From: Streblospio benedicti
Lineage: Eukaryota; Annelida; Polychaeta; Spionida; Spionidae
Length of the DNA stretch: 64,000 nucleotides
Assembly: GCA_019095985.1 (NCBI GenBank)
Contig: CM032660.1
Coordinates: forward strand, 8,455,763 to 8,519,762
Direction of reading: 5' to 3'
Shown: positions 1-9,400 of the stretch, piece by piece
Layout: the number at the start of each line of letters is the position of its first letter
How positions within the stretch are numbered: position 1 is the first letter of the stretch
Notes under the pieces: model-generated
Told to the model about the DNA's origin: nothing
Seen by the model: the letters and a program-made list of their open reading frames with translations, nothing else
Databases searched by the model: none
Made by a program: the position numbers and the translations under genes

Positions 1-199
1 CAGCTGGTGTTAAGGACCCAAACTCAACTTTTTTGTCAATGTACCTTATAAGCTGTGTTAGGTATGAAATACAAATATTTCATTTAGATTTTGATAAATA
101 TTTCAATGGACAGCTCAAAGCTTGAAATAACTAGCAAAAACGTAACCAAGCACTGTGTACCATATATATAAGGCGAATATTTAGACTCACCAATCAGAA

Positions 200-362
200 T
201 GCGCCATTCTTAATCCGCATGACAGAGAGCACCCCACACCACCCCCTACTACTGATCACCTTTAAGGGCCATTCCATTTTGCACGGGTTAATCCGGATGA
301 CACATATCACACACTCCTACTACTACTCACCTTTAAGGGCCAGTCCATCCTGCACGGGTTGC
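200..362. repeat. Tandem repeat of about 72 bp overlapping the end of SMYD4 exon 14
   Basis: The block around 316-361 (exon end plus donor) recurs at about 245-290, and a more diverged third copy lies at about 200-245. The shared parts include the exon-edge string ACCTTTAAGGGCCA and the intronic string TTAATCCGGATGACA. The duplicated exon edge at 257-271 still has a GT after it on the minus strand. Confidence 0.7.
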
Positions 363-484
363 AGCTGCACTGGAAGAAGTACTGGGACTCGAGGTACATG
401 TGGCGCTGCTCTCGGGGAGTCGTGTAGAACACAAGGCCGTAGTCCACTGTCAGCTCCTCACCCACGCCTACGTTCCGGATCGCT
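331..484 (-). CDS. SMYD4: SMYD4 exon 14 (end of SET and post-SET)
   Basis: It encodes AIRNVGVGEELTVDYGLVF, then RQHMYLESQYFFQCSC-type post-SET sequence with the CxCxxC zinc ligands (CSCNPC). It ends PLK at a good donor (gtgagtag on the minus strand) and leaves phase 0. The next exon lies beyond the left edge. The last coding bases and donor recur at about 245-290 as part of a short tandem repeat. Confidence 0.92.
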
Positions 485-3400
485 CTGATGAGGGCAGAAG
501 TTTGATTACAGTAAAGAGATTGGATGTGCAGAAAGTGATGCAATCGACACAGGAATGAAATATGCGATCTAACATTCATCTACATAGCATATGTCCCAAT
601 CGAGGCAAGTCAATAACAGGTAAGGGACGGTGCAATATTTACCAGGGAGGGGGGGCAGTGCATTTGGTAGGGGACAGGTACTTTTTTCAAGGTGTAAAGT
701 AGGGGGACCGGATGATTTTTCATTCTCTTTTGGCATGGGACATGTACGTTTTCCAGCTGCTAAAATCCCGCCTCGACGTGGGCAAATCGGTACAAATTAA
801 CGTCCTTTTTTATGAAAAGATGTCATGGGACATTAGTTTTTTTTTCATCACATCAGCAGGGGACAAGACCTTTTTTCAGACTTGTTTTTTTATATACACC
901 GGTCCCCCATGCCTGTTAAATATTGCACCGTCCCTAGTAGCGTCACGGAATAACTATTTCAGCATTCTTGCCTCCACAGAAGTTATGCAAAGCAAAACAT
1001 TTATTTCCACGTCCATTTATCATCAGCAGAGCTCCCAAAACCATCAATGCAACCAATACCTCCACCTCACCATAACACCAATAGCTCAAACTCATAACCG
1101 CCACACTCAATGAGGGATCCAGTGTTTATGTTTGTTTGATTTTGTTTCTTTTTTTTATTTATATGGGGTGAGGAGAGGGCCCCAGGGAGATGCGTGCTAA
1201 ATCTATTTGCCCACAGCTTTATATATACGTAAAACCCACACACGTCATTATATGTTATTATATTACCCCCGTGTTCAGAGGTAGGGAGTGTGCAATTGTG
1301 CGGGGGGGGTGATTTGTAAACGTATACACTGAATGGTTGTAAGTGAGCAAAATGATCTTTGCACTAAACTGAGCACTAAGTGTTCCCCGGTATCTGCCAG
1401 TGACTGTCCCGATGTCACCCGCCAACCGTCTCACCTGGCTGCCAGGCTGTGGTTGTAGAAGACGAGCTGCATGTTGGGGTTGCAGCTGTGGTTGAGCAGG
1501 CTGGCCGTGGGGTACAGGGCCAAGCCGAGGGCCACGGACGTGCACTTCATCAGGCTCGTACCTCGCACCAGCTCCATCACCTGTCATCATAGGTATCTCA
1601 ATTATGGATGATTGTACAATGAAGATATTGTTTTCTAATGCAATTTATAAAAAATATAATGAAACATGAGCAACTTCAAAAAGTGTTTGTAGATAAAGCA
1701 TTTTTTGAAATGTTGTTTTCTGGTTTACCCATTGAAAGAATAATAGCCGCTTTATAACTTGGCAATCAAATAAGTAGTAAAACCGTGTCTTTGGAGTTCA
1801 GCTTTTCATGGTGTATCATTTGATGAGTATTGCCAATCAAATATGTGCTATTTTACAATATTCGTCTATCCATCACAACATTATATGCTGACTACGTAAA
1901 ACAACACATTCAGTAAATATAAATGGGATTAGATGCAGTCATTATAGGGAAATGTTGAGTGAAGAGTAAAACCTCCAATTAAGACCACCTCTCTATTGAG
2001 ACCACCTAACACTGGGCCCAAATGTGGTCCTAATAGAGAGGTTCTACTGTACTATTTACCTCGATACCGTTGCAGGCGATGATCTGCAGGAACCTGAGCA
2101 TCACGGCACTGATCTGAAAACAGGTTCAAAATACATGTTGCATCAAAAAAGTCCCAATCACTCACTCCACCTACTGACAGTTGTGCACACCAATGTTCAT
2201 AACATAATTATGTTCATATAGATAGCATTCAAAGCAAATATTTACGCCAAGCTTCCAACGGCCTTGAAAAGTCTTTTGTGTTTAGAACTATATAATCAGA
2301 TCTCTGTCCATCAAGTCCGGAATGAATGAACTTCCATCAAAACATGACATTTTTCATATAGCTTCGTAACAGAGGGCATTCCCTAATAGAAGGAGGGGCG
2401 AGGTCAAGCAATCCCACATCGCTAATCTATGTTGTCCTATTTCCCATATCCCTATATACTTTTGCCTTTTTCCCCACGTCCCACAAATTATAATACTTTA
2501 TCCCCCACATCACACTTCCTTGAAAACCCATATCCCTCTTTTTTCCACCTTTCCCCACGCATCCCAAATCCTTATAGACCCACGCCTCTAGAGTGCGCTC
2601 ACCTCGATGGCGAGGTCCTGCTCTAGCTCGTGCCGCGCTCCTCCTCCTCCTCCGCCCCCCGTGGCGCTGGCACCCGGCGCAGTGAGGAAGCCGGCGCGGC
2701 GCAGCACCTTGGCGAGGAACACGGCGAGGATGGCGTGCGCCAGCAGGTCGTTACCAGACCTAGAAACACAGAAACACAGGACAGTCAGTCAGGACAGTCA
2801 CAAAACACACAATGAGCAGGACAGTCAGTCCGGATCTCACATAATCAAGCTTTCTCTTTCACCAGTGTCAATACATGCTGCTGCATTGGAAATTGTAATT
2901 GAAATTAACATGGTAAATATTGATAATCAAACTGTTATGAAAATTCATACTCAAACAGTTTTTTTTTCTTTATTAAACCACTTACTGCACATATATCTTC
3001 GAAAACAACCAAAGATTTTCTATATTAATGAAAATAAAATAGTTCTAATGATGCTTGGATAACTATTACACTATGCATTTACCCATGTCTGTGCCAAAGT
3101 AAAGTACTGTAGCGAGCATGTAAAATGATTGTACCTGGACTTGGAGTGAGCCAGTAAGTTGTACACACTGGGGAAGCCTTCCATATAGACGCCACTCGAG
3201 TCCATGAACAGGGTCTTCTGCGCGTCCCCAGCGTCCGCCTTGCCACTCCGCTTGATCTTCAGCACGTGGCTGAGTCCTCCAGGACGGAGTTGGAAAGTCA
3301 GGTTACACTCGTCAAAGGTTGATGTTATAACAAGTCGTCAAAATACACAGTAAACAGAGTGACACAGGGCATTGTGATCTGTCGAAGTTACACTACATGT

Positions 3401-6400
3401 GGAAGGCTTAGAAAGGTTGGTGATAAAGGCTAGATGAAGAAATGAGACAGAAATAAGACATACAACACACATAGAACATACTTGCTTCTGCGGCCAAATG
3501 GATTGGGAGTTGGACTTGTGACCAGAAGGTCGTGAGTTCGATTCTCAGTCGTGTATGGTGGTAGGTGTTGAGCTAACCTACCTCTAACAGGTTGTACGGT
3601 TCCAATGAGTTTATGCTCTCGTGAAAGTTGAGAGAGATATAGTGTAAAAAGAATGCCAATGACTTGGTGTAGATGTAGTCGACGCTAGAATACGACAAAC
3701 TGTGAATCGCGACTGTAAATAAGCACATTTACATTCACATTACATTTACAAGAGGCAGAACCTAATCCGCATGTGATTAAGAAGCTGTGCAAGTGTGAAC
3801 ACGTCTCTAAGCATCTGGGACGATTGATCTAAATAGCTAAGGCACCTGAAAATACAAAATGGCTGGTCTGGTGTATCGGGAGATCGTGATTTCGATTAAA
3901 AGGTCGTCCAAAGCCTTCCTCCAATTCCTTCAAAACACCACGAATATCATGGGTAAGCTGTAATCCTCAGAACTTGCTTTTGAGTCCTTGCCATCTTCCC
4001 AATTGGGTCAAAATACGCGCAATGCATTACGTGATATTAGCAGGTCAAAAGTCTCTTCACCGTAGCCAAGACTTTGCAGTTTACACTAGGAGTCACTAAT
4101 GACATTCAGCAGGTTATGTACATTTAAATCTCATGTGCATGCTATCTATCATGTATACGTTGATAGGCAATATAAAGTTTTATGTGTAAAATGTCATCAG
4201 CCTATTAGCATGCAATGGTTCGATGCATTGGTCAAGTAACTGGCAGAATTAACAATAAAACTACAATACTGACATAACGCAATCATACTGACAGTCCTGA
4301 TAATTTACCTGCTGTGACGATTGTCCTGAACGCCAGGTGACCAACAAACACTGACCCGGACGAGTTGATCAGCCCTGCAACGAGACAGGAGATCCGCAAT
4401 AGTTCAACATGGGTAGATAATAGCTAACTTTGCATACTTTCTCTTTGAAACACCGTATATATCCTCAAATCCCGTGCATAGTCTTTGTCACCATTAGCAC
4501 AATGCAATCAGAATGATAAAGCTGGCAAGTCATTGACACCAAATGTGAAACATCTGTGTAAAGATACGTAAATTTACGAGTTTAGTTGTTTTTTCAATAT
4601 TCATATAATTGTCTAATTGTCAAATCGCATATGCTTTGAAAGTGCAAATACTGACCTAGGTACTTGCACTCCCACTTGTGGTACTGGTTCCATGAGTCGA
4701 CACGGCACGGCTCACTGCAGTACCTGACGGCGATGCACTGGAGACACGGCACCGGCTCCTGCGTCAGCGCCTGGAGCAAGAGTCACAGTGGGTGAGTGAA
4801 GTGTTATAGTCTACACTTTCAGGCTAGTTTTTTTTTAGAAAAATTAGTTCAAATTGTTTCACTAGAGGTGGTCTATTTACTGAAATGGTTTACGATATAC
4901 AGCTTTCAACCCATAAGAAAGCGTCTCATTATAAAGACGTGGTCTTGTTATGCCAGTGGTATTAATAGGGAGGGAGAGATGCTGTGACGTGCATACTAGT
5001 GATTGCAATCATGTTCTTAACCCTTGGCACTCCACTAGAAATACATGTGTCATGTGTCGATCTATTGCCTTTCCTAACTACCATTCAAATGGCATATTGC
5101 GTGAATGACCACCAACCTCATGCATGCACATTCCTCATCAGAATTACACAGTCATCCCCGTATACGAAGTTGCACCACTGGTAATACGGGCTTCCGTACC
5201 TTTAGTCACTATATATGTATACGCGGCAATACCTTGAAGCAGTGGAAGCAGCGCTCTATTGAGACCACCTCTTTGAAAAATGTCCCAAACCTTCATAAAA
5301 CTACCCGAATGAACCTCTGTATAGAGAACACGTCTCAATTGAGACCAACTACACCTAGTGGTCCTAATAGAGAGGCTCTACTGCAGTAAAGCAGTGAAAG
5401 CCGCCCGTCCAGGTGCAGCTTAGCTTATCAGGAATTTTACATAATCATTACCGTATCTCTGGTTGTGCCACGTGGAATAAATCACTCTATATCCCGGGTA
5501 CTACAGTAGAACCTCCCTCTTAGGACTACATTTGGGACCAGTATTAGGTGGTCTCAATAGAGAGGTGGTCTCTTTATGGAGGTTCATTTCGGTAGCTTTA
5601 TGAAGGTTTAGCACTGTGGTAAGTGGACGTATTATAGAGGTGGTCTCTGTGTAGAGGTGGTCCTAATGGGAGGTTCTGCTGTACCTTGAAGCAGTGGAAG
5701 CAGCGCGTGCGGTAGAAGCGCGGGTGGAGCACGGCGGCGAAAGGCGGCTCGGCGAGGACGAGCGCGCCGAGCGGCACGGGCCGCGCCGCCACGGCGTGCC
5801 GCCCGCGCCCGCCCGACCCCGCCGTGTACGTCACGTCCACGTGCCGGGACGCGCGCCGGAAGCGAGGGTTACACGCGTCCTCGCCCAGCCTGCAGGGGGT
5901 GAGAAAGTGGGCGGAGGCTTGATGGTTGGTATACATGCCCAAAAGTGTTAAAACAGGATGCTGGCCTAGTCTGCCGGCGTAGTAGAGGGTGGTGGTGGTG
6001 AGAGAGATGTGAAGTGAGTGTCGATGGTTGCGAGTGCTGCTGGGGGTGGGAGGGGGAAAACATGTAGTAGTATGTGTGGCCAACTTTATTCTAAAGTGAG
6101 TGGTCATAAAGATAACCAGTGTTGCAAGTTGCTGTAGTTTCAAGTCTACAGGAAAATTTCATTGCCATTTCCTGGTAATAGTGCTATACATTCATTGTTT
6201 ACACAGAACCAGTAACCGTTTGTGAACTAATTAGATATAAACTCATCCAGATGTAGATATAGACTAATTTGTATACAGTGATTAAAATAAGACAATGATA
6301 TTTGAGGAGATATGGTGTTCGGCCTAAAGTTCAACCTTCATTTCATATTGTCTCTACAAAAGAGTTGTACCTTGGGATCTGGATTCCGGTCGGTTTGGGC

Positions 6401-9400
6401 TTGTCAGTCGTCTTCTCGTATGACCAGTGACCATTTTCCAGTTTAGCGTTGCCAAGCTGTCTGTTGAAACACTGTACATGTGACCATCTCTTAACGACAT
6501 ACAATGAGTTCATTTGTTGTAATTTTATAATTTGTCAAGCACTAGCTCATGAATTTTGCACAGTATTGCTCAGCCATCTTACCAGCACTCGGGACAGTCT
6601 ATAATATTATATTCACCACATAGATAAACAAAATAGAACCTCGATATAGGTAGCTTATTTAGAGGCAGGTGTATACATTCACCTATTCAACACACGCACT
6701 AGCCAGTCAATCTACTATCACATACCAGTATTTCCATATTACAATTTTTGAAAAGATTCTATGCAAAATCCCCATCAAATATGCAGTTCATCCATTTTAT
6801 ACTGAATATAGTATTCAGTGTTGTAATGTCATGTCTATTTTCAATAACTAGTGCATTGAATAAGAAGCACGAAATATATCAATGAGAATGACCAATTGAC
6901 CACGCACCTGCAGTGAGCGATCTGGCGGTCAGTGTTGGTCACTATGCGGTCAGCCATGTCGGGGCTGAGCCTGGCATAGTGCAGCACCTCCTTCACGTAG
7001 CTGAAACTCTCCACCGCACAGTCCAGGCTGCCCAGCTCTGGAAAGGGACATGTTCTGTCTTTATACACTGCCAGATCCAGGATTCTGGATTTGGGATTAA
7101 GGGCACTCAATGGATCTTATTGGTTTCAAACGTGCTTTCGATAGCATATATGTATGTGCTAAAAACAAAACAAAGAAAAAATCACTATCTATACGGAAAA
7201 GACGCCCCCCCCCCCGAAAAGACGCCCCACCCCCGTACCTCCAGAACCCATGAATCGGTCTATGTCTACTATGAGCAGCACATTAACTACAAACAATATA
7301 AATTATGAAACAACAATCACATTGTTCTGTTTAGTCATGTGTTGTGTGGATTCTGCACGTACTATTCAGGATAAAAGAACTTCCATCTGAACTTAGAACA
7401 TAAGCACTGTTGAGAGGATGAGGTTTTACTGTACATCAGAGTGGCAGAAATCTTCGGTGCCTCTGAAGCACCACCAGATGACAAAAGAAACATCAAGAGG
7501 GACAATATCGAGATACGAATGTTCTACTGTACATAAAAAGAGTGGCAGCCATATATGTTACCTTTGAAGCACGAATTGCTAAACTCAAACTGACTTCGAG
7601 ATAAATGAGAAATCAAGATATGCAATGTCAAGACACGGATGTGCTACTTGCATAAGAGAGTGGCAGAAAGTGCTGGTACCTTTGAAGCAGCGCCCCATGC
7701 GGTCGTACAGCTTGTACTGGATGTGTATGGGGAAGTGGTTGTGGAAGGCGAGTTTGATGTCACACAGACACTCCTCATACCTCTTCAGCTGGTACAGTGT
7801 GGCAGACCTGCAGAGTCAACATGGGAAAGGTCTTAGCTCTTGGCATCTTCAACATGTAGGGTCTCTGTTGGGGGTATACGGGTGTGTGAAGTGGGGAAAA
7901 CGATTGAAAAGAGTGATGTGAAAAGGGGTGGGGGTTGTGGGATTTTCAAGAAATGGCATGTAAAACTGCAGTACAAGCAAGCTAAATCTTTGTGGGTAGT
8001 TGAAAAGAGGGAACAACGAGAGGGATTTGGGAGGGGGGCCTACGAGGGATATGGCATTAGTTGAATACTTATAAAAAGTATCCAATACTGTGCTTGACCG
8101 ACTCGCATTTTCGAAAGTTTATTAGTAATCTGCAAGGCTGAAAGTGTCATAGTTTCAATATCAGGACAATATCACGGCATGGAGCCCCTTTCTAGCTGAC
8201 CAATGTGTGGACCTTTATACAGGTACATAGTATGTACCTTTTAACTCACTCTGCTATCAATATTGGGTACTACAGGGCCACTTGATATGGTCAAATGGAA
8301 GCTTAGGGTTGTAAAACCTGTCTTCAGCTATGTCAATACAGTGGTAGGAGCTTGCTCTCCATAGAAAAGAGAGCGTGAAGAAGAAAACTGCATCCACAAG
8401 CAAACTTGGGAAAAACACTTTAGGTACTTTTAGCCATGTCTACATACAACATCGTGAGTGTTCAGAATGTTAAGATTGTAACAACTAATATTAAAAGGAC
8501 TAAAAGAGCATATGTAATATCACGAGCAACCTGTTGCCAAATGCCAGAGCCAGCTCGTCATTGCCGACCGGGATATTTCCCTCGAATATGGAGCAAGGAT
8601 GCGGGGCCCAGATAACACTCTTGGAGTAACAGGCCAGCGCCTGCACAAACTCCTGTTTCTGGTAGTACTCATTTCCTTTCTCTCGACATTTCTTCGACTC
8701 CTCCGCTGATTTTCCATCATAAGTCTCTCCGACATCAAACATTTCATCAACCTGAAAAAATAACATTCGCAGTAAGGAATTTTGTTTGGAAATTGTGATG
8801 AAATTACTCAACGAGTGTGTGTTTCTGAAAATAACTTTTAAAACAAGTCCGTGGATGGCCACATTACATAATAACATTCTGCTATACATCATATTGAACT
8901 AAGATAATAGGAAATATAATGTCCAAGTATTTCTCACATTGTAGTTGTCTAGGATGTACACAATGCGCTCGTCGTCTGTGTTACACATCATGAACTCTTT
9001 GAGCGTCGAGGCCGTTATGTGACCGATGATCTTCTGCTCCACCTAGTGGCAAGAAAATGTACCAGTATACCATTGATTGTTTGTTTTTTAAGTTTTAAAA
9101 AAAGAAAATTATCAGTATCAGTATGACGGGGTGTTTACGGTTTGTGCAGTCCATCTAAATGATGTAAAGATCATCTTAAGAACCATTAGCCAAATGATCA
9201 TTATTAATGAGCTCAAAATCTATGTTTCCATTGATGCATTGCATTGCATATTTGATTTTTGATTTTTTGTCTTTAAAGATGCTAATTCTTGTAAGCACCA
9301 TCAAAAATCCCATTTGTATTTTAGCAACATATGAAACAGCCGACACTGCACGAGTACCTTATGGTAAGCGGACTGGGACAGCAGTACTTGGTTGTGATTG

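Noticed and set aside
2607-3062. Plus-strand frames at 2607-3062, 5694-5951, 6913-7308 and 7625-7921
   Set aside because: They are antisense shadows of the GC-rich SMYD4 exons.
3484-3560. A functional tRNA gene at the SINE heads
   Set aside because: Boxes A and B are present but the flanking arms do not fold into a cloverleaf and the SINE body follows directly.
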